Below, in pieces: positions 33,072 through 43,485 of a DNA stretch of 64,000 nt. The notes under the pieces are model-generated. The model saw nothing but the letters and a program-made list of their open reading frames with translations, had not been told where the DNA came from and did not search any database. Every line of letters begins with the position of its first letter. Within the stretch, counting starts at the first letter, position 1. The position numbers were made by a program, and so were the translations under genes. Origin of the DNA: Favolaschia claudopus (lineage: Eukaryota; Basidiomycota; Agaricomycetes; Agaricales; Mycenaceae). The stretch is taken from positions 62,001-126,000 of the forward strand of contig JAWWNJ010000001.1 in the NCBI GenBank assembly GCA_037176885.1. The letters run 5' to 3'.

Positions 33072-34499
33072 TGAAACGCTTGCTATTGGTTTACTGTATA
33101 ACTTTATTCGTAGAGATAATAAATCCCTTCAAACAAAATCCACACAACTTCAGCTTCGCGTGCGAGTCGGGGTTCCAGTAACGTATCTACTGTGGCAATC
33201 TGACTATATTCCTCAATCCGAGGATATATGTTATACAATTCAAAGTGTCTTGACTCGATTAAACTTGCTTTGAGTTGGCGCGACTCAATCCTATTTGAGC
33301 CTTTCGAACTCAGGACTTAGTTTTTCGCAATGTCGGTTGGTTGTAGGAGTCTAGGTAATTTATCTTGTTCGAGTTTCCTTTCAATCCGATGGAATATGGC
33401 ACTTGACTGTTAAGTCGCGCTTAATCCCTTGTACTCGCGTTTTCTCTTATCTCAGAATTCCGTTTCACGCGTCTGATTCCCGTTCAAGTTCACTTAGTTC
33501 ACGCGTTTTAACAAATCTCTGATCAAATCACAAGTCCAATTTATAGATTGAAAACAAAACAGAAAACTAGTTAAGTTCCCTGGGTTGTCCCACTGGATGT
33601 GAACACTTCTTACTGAACGTGCGGCTGATAGCTTACACGTACAATCAAGGAGGGAGCAATCCACTGGAGCCCAGCTAATAATTTACAGGCTTTATATACT
33701 ACGCTCGAATAAATATTTACATCTCAATTGGGTATCTACCTACGTGTCCTGGTACGTGTAATGTCCTTATTTAGCAGACGAGGCTGTTAAGTCACGCCTG
33801 TGTGTCGTGGTTGCACGCGCGAGTAACGTGTAAGTACACGAGGAGTCACTATCGCATTTATCGCGTCGATCCCTCGTGATGGTCACGTGTGCGTGATGGA
33901 TCCTCTCGATCCTTGACTCGATACTGGCTTCTATCCCACTCATCGCGGCTAGCCTTTCGAGGATACGAATGTTCCTGTTACGTGCCTCGCCTCGAGGTAA
34001 GGTCCTTCCCGTCCTTGCCAGAACTTCTAATCCGCCTTGAGTAGAGAAATCTCCTCAAGATCATTGATCCTATGATGATCCGCTCTTCGGCATCTTCGGC
34101 AATCCTTCTGCCGCTACTCAGTTTCCCTTGGTTCGTCGTTCCGCGACTCGAATCCCTCGATCTTGGTCTAGGCGCGCTGCCTAAGTATTCCTCCAATGTT
34201 ATCCCATGTTCCTTGATGTCCCTTTAGGTCCCAATTCAATTGGTAGAATGGTTAGACTTAGGAGAGGGATTGATATCCTCGACTACCGTGTACGAGTACC
34301 CATTTCTGGATAATCATAAGTCGTAGACAAGTCTAGCTTTCCTTGCATCATTTAGTTAACAGCGCGGGTACGCTTTAACCCTCTGAGATATATTCCAAGA
34401 GATGTCCATATATTCCTCTTAGTTCAAACACGCGTTATATAATATTAAACATGTTCAAAAATTGAGAAAACACGGGGTGTTTTCATCCCAGGTCTATCA
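33072..34499 (-). repeat. 3' LTR of the retrotransposon
   Basis: 1428 bp, TG...CA ends, aligned to 50923-52348 throughout. It lies upstream of the antisense genes and could supply their promoter; that is inference. Confidence 0.93.
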
Positions 34500-34510
34500 T
34501 CTCCCCATTT
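34500..34510 (-). other. Polypurine tract
   Basis: Minus strand AAATGGGGAGA immediately precedes the 3' LTR, as expected for the plus-strand DNA primer. A 17-nt stretch here (34501-34517, CTCCCCATTTCATAAAT on the plus strand) recurs exactly at 41550-41566. Confidence 0.7.
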
Positions 34511-36659
34511 CATAAATCTCGAGCGTCCCCGCTCGATTCTGCACGCGCGCCATCCCAATCTCGAGGCGTAATCCTGTTTACGTCACTGCCGACACTCCTG
34601 AGGTCACCCGAGCGGAACCAAAATTCACTTTGATCTAGTTACTTTTATGGTAACTCTCGCCTCGGCTAATCCCAATTCCTTAATTTTCAGCGCGGAACGG
34701 TCCTCTCTCAAGGCAAGCCTACTTAAGAGCCACCTCTGCTCTTGTGGTCATTGATATGACTAGTGTTCACGTGTTAGCCACGCCCCTTTGCTGATTTTGC
34801 CCAATTCTAGGCCAGTTTTGGAATTTCCTCGACATATTCACTTGTCGCGGCTTCGAAGAAGCTGCGTCAATTCAGAGAGAATCTGGGCTCAATACTTCTT
34901 AGAGCTTATCATTTCCGTGGGAGATGGTCCGTGCGCGACTGTATTGGCTGCGCAACTAAGGACAAATTCCCCATTCTTTTCTCTTTCCAACTCCCACTAT
35001 GAACTTCACCAACGACTTCCCCGCCGTCCGTGCCCTTGCGCGCAAGAAGTTTGGTCTTCCGGTGCCTGACGACTCTGTCTCCGCCCGTGTTTTGATCACG
35101 GAGGAGCACGTCAAGTTGCCTCCAAAGGCGCCGTATTATCCGCTTCACATTGCCGAGGCGGGCCCATTTCTTCCTCTTACTGCAGACGACGTCGAATCCC
35201 TCGCTCCTCTGGAACACCCAACCGTTGTTCGTTTTCTGGGTCTCCTCAAGGATCCTAGTCGAGTTCTCCGCACCCATCCGCTCTTTCTCCAGACGATCAT
35301 CAATGACATTCGTCCCGTTCTGGTACGTATATCTAGTCTTTTCATTCATTCCTCCAGCTCAACCCTCTCTCAGACCCACTTCCGCGATAAGCACTTCAAA
35401 TCCGTGCCTCTGACGCCGCTTCTACGCCAGCTTCTGTGCGGTATCGCGCAGGTCGTCGAGATCTGCCGCGTCCACAACATCGCGGTTCTCCCAGTCGAAC
35501 CTAAGTTCCTTCTTCCGGCTGCTATCCGGGACGACCAGGAACGTCCGTGGATCAAGGTAATTTTTCTTCTTTTCTGCTTCTCGACTCGAAATTCAGACTT
35601 GTTTTTCAGGAAGAATTCCTTCCTATGAACTTCCAGTTTGCAAATTCGTTCGATCACTACCAAGACCACTTCGCCGAGGAGCCTTTGCTTACGCCTGCCG
35701 AGCACGATCATTTAGTCGAGATCAAGTGTAAGGAGTTGGATGAGTGGTGCCTCCTCCACGACGCCCTTGCCCCGCTTCGCGCCAAGAACACCCCTTTGAG
35801 TTCCCAGGATGTAGCTCGCGTCGTCCAAGTGATCGAGAAGGCGGCCCCACTCTACGTAAGTCCGGATCTATTTCTCGATTCATATTCTTTCTTTCTCAAC
35901 TATCCCTTTTTAGTTCGACACCCTTGAACTCATCGGCCGAGAGACGCCTTTCACCCGCCGGTACACAAATACCATGCTTTCACTTATAGATATCGTCCCC
36001 GCGAAGCACCATCCCTACGGGTGGAAGTATAGTTTTAAGAACCGCCCTGCTGAGGTACGATTCCTCCCTAATACTTCTCCTTACGGTCCCTTACTGATTC
36101 TTTCTCGTTAGATGACCGAGTTCTTGCCCGTCGGCTTTCGATTCCCTTCCGAGAAGTTTGGCTTTAGTCGAGAGCCGTTCCCGCTGCTCGACCTGAAAGA
36201 ACACGGCGACCCTGTCGTGGACGCCTGGCAATTTCATTGTCGCGAGGCTCAGCGCGAGGCTAAACCGCCTAGTCCTCCGCCTTCCGTTACCAAGCGCGGC
36301 AAGAATCGTTCTCGCCACTCGTCTGCTCACCCCGAGCCACCGTTGCCCGCGTCCATCGCGATGAATCTTAAAATACAGAGAGATGAGCTCCTCCGGGCCA
36401 AGGAGAAGGAACCACTTTTCCTTCCTTCCGATTCGCCGGTTTCCGACCATGCTCCAGTCGACGAGGATTCTCTTTTGTTGAAGACGCCTCAACCCCCAGT
36501 TATCGTGGTCGTTCCTGCTCTCGCTCGCCCTGGTTCCGCCGTGTCGACCCCCAAGTCGATCCTGAAGGTTTGTTTTCCTTCTGAATCTTTTAGTTTTCTT
36601 CTGCTCATGATTTCTTTTTCTAGAAACCCGCGGTCCCTTCGCGCCAAGTCTCTCTCCCT

Positions 36660-38626
36660 CACCTGTGGTGCCCAATATTATACTATAGTTATAGCTTCCA
36701 TGTGGTCCCCATGGAAGCTATAGTTATAGGTCGAACTATCTTCCATGACATCCACAGAATGTCATCTCCACGGCTTCCACAGAGGACTTGTCCAGGGCGA
36801 AAAATGAGATTTTTCCACTGTTTCCATGCCTTTTCCTGCTACAAAAACCCCCTTTGAAGGGTACTAATGAATTCCATGACTTCCATCAGATTTTGTATAC
36901 ACTTCCATGACTTCCATGAAGTAACAAAGTTGTAATAGAGTTAGTATACCCTTCCACCGCTTCCATGAGGGACTTGTACCATATATATCAGTGGTAATTT
37001 GATCTTCCACCACTTCCATGAAAATATACAAGTTTAATACGCTCTTATTGACCTTCCATGACTTCCATGAGACCAAGTAACTGCGATCAATCAGTATTTG
37101 AATCTTCCACTACTTCCACATAACATATTTGTCTATGTTTGATGTGTTGATCGGGGTCCATCCTTACATCATTTCTTCATCCCCTCACTTAATTATGGAT
37201 TTTGGAAGGGTGAGAGCAATGCTCCATGAGAGGAGGCACTTCTACTTTGACTCTGAGGCCAATGTGCTCACTGTTACTGTGATATAAACCATGGGAAAAC
37301 CATGTTGAATGGTAACTAATGCTAGGTTTGAGGCAATGGACTATTCAACAGTTGACTTGATAAAGAGACCCATAATCACCTCAATCACCCCAAACATCCT
37401 ATGCTGACCATCTCTAATGTTAGGAAATCGAGATTACACAATATAGTGCGAGGACATATGCTACATGCTAATTGAAGGATGATAGAGGGAGATAACTCAC
37501 TATCAAGGACCAATAATGGGGGGGTTGTTGTATCTACAATAGGTAGATGTAAATGTCTGATATTGAACATCAGATAGCCGAAGATTGAGTGGAATGAGAT
37601 ATATCAGATGTACTAAAGCCTGGTTCCCATATCAGATGTACTAAAGCCTGGTTCCCCCTCACACAAAAGAAGGGGATCTTGTCTATACACTCCTCTCCTA
37701 TGTCAGCTTTCTCTGTGACCTTTAGTACTCATTTGGTATCAGGCTAATCTTGCTGCCCACCCTTACTTCAAGATTGAGCTGAATGTTGAGATAGTGGTAT
37801 ATATTAAGGATGAACAGGACTTCACTCTCAGTGAGGTAGCATGCCTTTGTGGAGAAGAATGCAATGGCACAGGGATTTTGTGATCACATGGAGTGTTTGG
37901 AACACTGTTCTCGTATACATATACTCGTGTTTGAAAGTCTTTTTGAGATAGTGTGACAGCTACTTCATTGAGATTATATAGAGAGTTCACACAGCAGGAT
38001 GGTGGAGAGGAGGATACTGATGTGAAACGGTTGTCAGTTTACTAGGGAGTGGGAAAAATATGATGATGTGGAGGAGGGGAAGTGGTGAAGGGTATCTGTT
38101 GACTAGAGAGAGTGAGAGAAGGCAGAGGGGGGAGGGGATGGTAAGGGGCACAGTAGACTGGAATAGAATTGTGGCAGCAGTGGAACATTCAGATACTGAT
38201 CACAGTTACTTGGTCTCATGGAAGTCATGGAAGTTCAATAAGAGCGTATTAAACTTGTATATTTTCATGGAAGTGGTGGAAGATCAAATCACCACTGATA
38301 TATATGGTACAAGTCCCTCATGGAAGCGGTGGAAGGGTATACTAACTCTATTACAACTTTGTTACTTCATGGAAGTCATGGAAGTGTATACAAAATCTGA
38401 TGGAAGTCATGGAATTCATTAGTACCCTTTAAAGGGGGTTTTTGTGGCAGGAAAAGGCATGGAAACGGTGGAAAAATCTCATTTTTCGCCCTGGACAAGT
38501 CCTCTGTGGAAGCCGTGGAGATGACATTCTGTGGATGTCATGGAAGATAGTTCGACCTATAACTATAGCTTCCAGGGGGACCACATGGAAGCTATAACTA
38601 TAGTATAATATTGGGCACCACAGGTG
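36660..38626. mobile_element. Nonautonomous TIR DNA transposon with 8-bp target duplication
   Basis: Ends CACCTGTGGTGCCC and its reverse complement; near-perfect terminal inverted repeats of about 450 bp (36660 to about 37118 and about 38171 to 38626). Flanked by CTCTCCCT at 36652-36659 and 38627-38634. No transposase frame is present. The TIRs contain at least six CTTCCA-NNN-CTTCCA pairs at 9-bp period (36872, 36902, 36951, 37004, 37053, 37104). The right arm also has a hybrid GTGGCA-GCA-GTGGAA at 38171-38185. An 8-bp duplication fits Zisupton-type or hAT elements. Confidence 0.88.
37601..37656. repeat. 28-bp tandem duplication inside the nested transposon
   Basis: Positions 37601-37628 are repeated exactly at 37629-37656 (unit begins ATATCAGATGTACTAAAG). 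Confidence 0.9.
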
Positions 38627-40402
38627 CTCTCCCTCCTGTGGTGACAGAGGACTCTTTGTCGCAGGACGACTTTCCTCGTAACCCTAAAAAGCGCCCTGTT
38701 TCGCCGGTTTCAACCGTGAGTAGATCTTACAGATCCCGCTTCCGATCAAAACTTCCTTATCTAATCTAAATTTCCTAGCGTCCTCAAATCCACATGTCCT
38801 CGCGCGATCGCGCTGAGTCCGTCGAGGTTGGTTTGGATTTTCCTAACGGTCCCGCAGACACCGTGTCGTCACCACCCGCCGATCTCGAGGTCTCCGATGG
38901 TGAAGACGAGCTTTCCGACAACGATCGCCCCGCCAAGCGCCAAAAGACGTCGACTCGCGGTAAAACCACCACCCTGTCTCCTACGAAGAGAGGACGCAGC
39001 AAATCTGCCGCTCCCGAAGAGACTGTGATTATCTCGGATGGCAAGCTCATCGCTCGCAACCCCGAGGTTTTCTTTCCTCCCTCTTCGCGCGTCCATCGCA
39101 GTGGAAACACAGGTCCTTTCTTGCCTGACGACGCCGAGCCTATCAAGGTCGAAAAGCTCTCAAACGTTTTGACTCTGGCTAAGTCCGATAATTTGTTGGT
39201 AAGTTTTCCGTTTTCCTTGAATTTTTAAAGTTTTTCAACTCTGTCTTGACTTAATTCTTCCTAGCTCAATGGCCCTTGCCTCCCCTGCCTTCAGAGCACC
39301 CGCGATTGCGAACACGGCATGTTCGTTCGCTGCGATAACTGCGCCAAGAAGCATGGTTCCCACTGCAACCATAGCTTCACCGCAAAGGAACAGAAGGGTT
39401 TGGCTCACGCGCTTGAGCCGTATTCCCGTTTATCGATGAACCGTACGTTTTTCCCTTTTATCTTCCCTTATTTGACCTTACTGACCCAACACTTAGGGGT
39501 GAATCTGGAAATCGACGCATTCTCTGATGCGTTCGAGATCTACGAGGGCCTTCGAAAACCGTTCCTCAAGGCACGCGAATTGGTTATTTCGCTCGGGGCG
39601 AACGTTGGGGCTCGCCTTCGCGAAAACCTAACCGCGTATGGTCCTGAAAACGTGCCGGGACTCGAGGACTTGTCGGATGAGAACCGCGAGGCGGTGCTTC
39701 GTGCCTGGGGTGAAGGTATCAACCTTCTCGCGCCAGAGGCTGACGTTCCAAAGTCTCCTTCTCCAATCAACGTCGAAGACGACGAGGAGGATGTCGAGGA
39801 ACTGGCTCACGCCGCTGAGGAGTCGCGTCGTTCTCATCGCCGCGCACAGGGTCCCGTCTCTGACCCCGGCGCTGGCTCTTCTCGTGGTCCCATTCGTATT
39901 TCGCCGCGCAGGAACAAGGGGATGAAGGAGGACGAGAACTAGCCGCGGTTTTGGTTGGATTTTTGCGTAAGTCCCTTTTTCCTCTTTTTCATTTCTTTTC
40001 CTTTAACGCGTCTTTAGCAGAAATTTATATATATCTACTGCTGTCCGTCGCGCGCATCTTTCGCGCTAAAATTTTTCTTTTACATGTACCGCTGCTCTCC
40101 ACGATGAATACATTCCGTGGATATTCCATAGTATTTTGTACGCGCGTTCGCGCAGGGTGAACAATACACGGTATTGCCTGCAAACTTAAAGTGTGAGATC
40201 GAGATTATCTTAAGTCAATTTTTTTAGCCGCTCAAGATAATCAGCGCGCCAACTCGCGTGTTTTGATTATCGATGACGTTTGACCCATCAAGGGAGCAGC
40301 CGGCCCAGCTGTTCCGAACGCTCCTTTGAGAAAAGATTCTCACGGTCACCCATACTTAAGATTTAAGTCGCGCCTAATTCTCTCTAGGCTCACCATCCTT
40401 CC

Positions 40403-41066
40403 ATGATCACCCCTAATACGCCCAACATCTTCGACGCTACTACTTCGCCTGGTTGCTGGTCTATGGCCCATCCTGCTGCCTATAAACGCGCTCCAGACTT
40501 TTTGAACTATATGAAGATGCTCGCGCTTAATGGCGTACGTTCTTTTCAAGATTTTCCTTTTGCGACGAGGCTAACATTACTTCAGTTCTTTCGGAAGTGC
40601 GCGAATTGTCGTCGCTTCAAATTGGTTTGCCAAAACGAAGGCTGGGGCAAACCATGTCTCGAGTGCACGACTACTGGAAATATCTGCCCTCTTGCAGAAC
40701 GTTCCGAATTCGTGTGCCACATCAAGATGGAGCGCGAGAAATACCTCCATAATTTCTGCGGTCCTGGTGCGTCTTCCCTTGACTCTTTTCTGAGTCGTTC
40801 TAACAGTAATTAATTCAGACCGCGAGGAGGGTCTTATCCAGTTCTACGCCAATGCCCTTCAAGCTTTTATGGCGTTCGACAAAGCGGCCAACCCTGAGGC
40901 CAAGAACTTTCGTCGCGACGGATTTGTAGGACACTTGTCCTTGATTTCCGACCCTTGGGCTGTTCAGTTCCTCGTTGATCATGTTGATCATCCTGACTTT
41001 GATTTTACTGTGGTAGAGAGACAGGCCATTATGTTCCAAGCCTCCCTTGTTTCTGTACCTATGTAG
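40403..41066 (+). CDS. Antisense accessory gene 2: small Zn2Cys6 zinc-cluster protein
   Basis: Three exons, 40403-40534, 40586-40766 and 40819-41066, give 186 residues with consistent phases. Exon 2 contains C-X2-C-X6-C-X8-C-X2-C-X6-C (40598-40687, starting CANCRRFKLVC), which fits the consensus of the Gal4-type binuclear zinc cluster, including basic residues between the second and third cysteines. A helical C-terminal part follows. Such clusters normally bind DNA in fungal transcription factors, but there is no recognisable activation or regulatory domain and the protein is short. It lies antisense in the 3' region of the retrotransposon between accessory genes 1 and 3. Intact in this copy. 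DNA or nucleic-acid binding is inferred from the motif only. Confidence 0.7.
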
Positions 41067-41549
41067 ACCTGTACTTCTCCTTAGTACACGATACACCTTA
41101 AATCTACATCTCGCGACGGAATTTCCTTATTGATCTTGTTATGACAAAATTGACGTGTGAAGTCCGATCGAAGTCATGACTTAGTCGATCTCTCGTGACT
41201 TTGTCGTGACTTTTTATGATCGAGTCGCGCCAATTCTGTCTTCTTAGTTCAATCGGATTCCTTTCCGCGTGTAAATCTACGACAACCGATGTCCAGATTG
41301 CGTGTCCTGGGCTTAAGTCACGCGAGATCCTTGATGTATCACGTTTTCTTCCCTTAGGCGGTATATTCTTCCGCGTAGGCAAAGGAAACTCGTGACTTTT
41401 GATCGCGGTCACGTTTCTCAGGAACCCAGTAATTACGCGCGAGAGTCGAATCTCGACTCTGTATCCATAGGCTTCGTGCCACGTCTTCTTACGTGTCTAG
41501 AGAATAACCAATGAAGTCTCGCCTGATTTTGACGCGATTTACTAGTCCC

Positions 41550-41566
41550 CTCCCCATTTCATAAAT
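41550..41566. promoter_or_regulatory. Second copy of the 17-nt PPT-proximal motif
   Basis: CTCCCCATTTCATAAAT is identical to 34501-34517 and lies 25 bp before accessory gene 3. It could be an internal polypurine tract on the minus strand or a core promoter element (CATAAAT) for the plus-strand genes. Confidence 0.5.
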
Positions 41567-41590
41567 TTTAACTGTCCTCAGTTAACACGT

Positions 41591-43063
41591 ATGGCACCCG
41601 CTCCTTCCTATAAAGAGTTCGAGTTCTTTCGACCTTTCACCAGTCTTTTCGACGACTATCCTTCTCTAGTTGCTTTAACAATGTCTCCATCTATTCGCGC
41701 TCACCTCACCACCGCTCAATATGAAACCCTTATTTCTATTGGGGACAAGGTTGCCGCGACTCGTTACCCCGATCGTACCAAGCAGCGCGCCTTCCTGGAC
41801 CAGCAAACCGTCCTCTTGGTGCGTTTGCTTAATTCCTAGAACTCGCATTGTTGCTGATTCCACGATTCATTATTTTTAGGATGGTATGTCGGCTCTCCTT
41901 CCTGAGATAGCCAAGGAAAAACCGCTCTACGACACCTACTTCGCCGTCAAGAACAGCTACCACCAGTCCGCTACCAATCCCAACGGTGCCATCGGTGGCC
42001 GCTACCCCGTCATCGTCGACCTCTGCGCTCGCATCAAGTACGAACGCGACCGTCTTCGTTCCGGCACAACCTCTAGTCAACAAGCTCATCGTACCGAGCT
42101 CGAGGAAGCGCGCGCTGTCGCTGAGGAATTAGAGGCTAAGTCCTCTAAGAAAGGCAAAGGCAAGGGGAAGGTGAGTTCCGAATTAATTCTTGTCGCGTTT
42201 TGTCTAATAATTCAGGCAAAGGCGAAGAAGTCGAAAGCAACCGTTGAGGATCCCAACGATTCTCCCTTCGACGATTCCGAACTTCCTCTCCCTACCGGTG
42301 AGCTCGACGATGTCATGATTGTCGATACTGAGCCGGTATGTACCTAGGTCTCGCCTCTCGACTCGAGGTTATTGACCAACTCTGCGATGCTCTTCGCGCT
42401 TTCCAGGTCGAGGCTACTGCGCCTGGTTCTCGCTCGACTCAGTCTTTGGACGAGCGTCCTCATGTGAGCAACCCTCTCCAAACTTTGAAAATCCTCGGGC
42501 AATTTGCTCGATTAATTCGTCGGGACAGCGTGCCTCTCAGTCGAGTAGTGCGCGCCCTTCCTCGGTACGCCTCTCATTTTTAAGAATGAAGGGTTTTGAC
42601 CGAAGGGCTCCCCCTTATCTCAAGGCCATGGCTGTTCTTGCCCGTACTGACCCCGACTCAGTATCTGGACCCGTTCACGAGGACTTCCCGGTCCCACCAC
42701 CTCGCAAGCGATCGCGGCCGTCCAACTTTGCCTATGAGGATTCCGCAGAACAGTATTCTGGTGCGTTTATTTAGCTCTTATATATTCAAGTCGCGTCTAA
42801 TTATTATTCTAGCGACCGAGCTCGCCACTAACAGCGAAGCAATCCAGAAAACTGTTGCCGAAGCTTCTAAGCTCGTTGAAGCCAGCTCCTCCGATGATAA
42901 CCTTGGATCCCTTCGACTACAGGAGGCGGACCTCCGGAGCCGGATTGGATTTGCCAACTCGCAACTTCGATACACCCTCAATCACCGACAGCTCCTCGTC
43001 GATGAGCTCAAACGAGTTCTTGACCTTCAACACGACCGCTCCGCCAAAGCCCCCTCGACTTGA
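41591..43063 (+). CDS. Antisense accessory gene 3: coiled-coil protein, possible zinc-knuckle end
   Basis: Exons 41591-41818, 41880-42170, 42216-42335, 42407-42463, 42529-42760 and 42813-43063 are phase-consistent and give about 392 residues. Seen in order: a helical N-terminus (YKEFEFFRPFTSLFDDYPSL), a Lys/Gly-rich stretch (SKKGKGKGK), an acidic segment, a Pro/Arg/Lys patch (PPPRKRSRPS), and a C-terminal coiled coil rich in Ser, Leu and Arg. Downstream at 43207-43248 is a frame with CPHCDTSRHHLAFC (C-X2-C-X4-H-X4-C) ending at TAA 43252-43254. If spliced to this gene it would give a retroviral-type CCHC knuckle, but I found no certain splice pair. Function unknown. Confidence 0.6.
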
Positions 43064-43485
43064 GATCCTCGAACGTCCTCGGAACCCAAAGTTCGTCTCT
43101 TATTTAGGGTTTAGCTTTTCCTGCGATTTTCAGCTGATTCTAGCTCTTTTGAATTAGCATCGAATCCTCCAATCGCACCCATCGCCGTACTTCCCAGACT
43201 GTTCATTGTCCTCATTGTGACACATCTCGCCATCACCTTGCTTTTTGCCAGTAATTTATTTTAGACGCGCTTCGAGTTCACCTATGCAAACCCTTCGCCC
43301 AACTCCTATTACTGTCTTTATTTGATCTCCCCGAGCAGTCCTATCCTCTTTGATACGCCCAACTCGTGATACGCACACTCCTTCACCTCTGTCTCATCTT
43401 TTTATGCCTTATGTCCCATGCAATATATGTCTTTACCGCGGTACTTTGCGTTTGAACCGTTCTCGGCAATCACCGCTAAGTTATC

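Larger units (their letters stand above)
34999..39942 (+). pseudogene. Antisense accessory gene 1: zinc-cluster protein, interrupted by a DNA transposon
   Basis: Nine exons: 34999-35322, 35374-35556, 35610-35855, 35914-36054, 36112-36567, 36624-36659 continuing at 38635-38715, 38779-39198, 39265-39442 and 39497-39942. All have GT-AG borders and consistent phases and give about 836 residues if the insert and one 8-bp target copy are ignored. The N-terminal half is an unfamiliar helical domain (FTNDFPAVRALARKKFG, TPLLRQLLCGIAQVVEIC). The middle is Ser/Pro-rich and basic. Exon 8 has C-X2-C-X6-C-X7-C-X2-C-X7-C (39277-39366), close to the fungal Zn2Cys6 pattern, then KEQKGLAHALEPYSRLSMN; the tail is acidic. 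Similar proteins recur in Agaricomycete genomes without assigned function. Here the gene lies antisense within the retrotransposon, downstream of pol, and is split by the insertion at 36660-38626. Confidence 0.75.

Noticed and set aside
37385..38422. Frames inside the nested transposon
   Set aside because: Those in the inverted repeats just translate the CTTCCA words and the rest are short. There is no transposase motif.
41104..41412. Minus-strand frame of 102 codons between accessory genes 2 and 3
   Set aside because: It has no motif, sits in LTR-like AT/CG mixed spacer, and no relation to gag or pol is visible.
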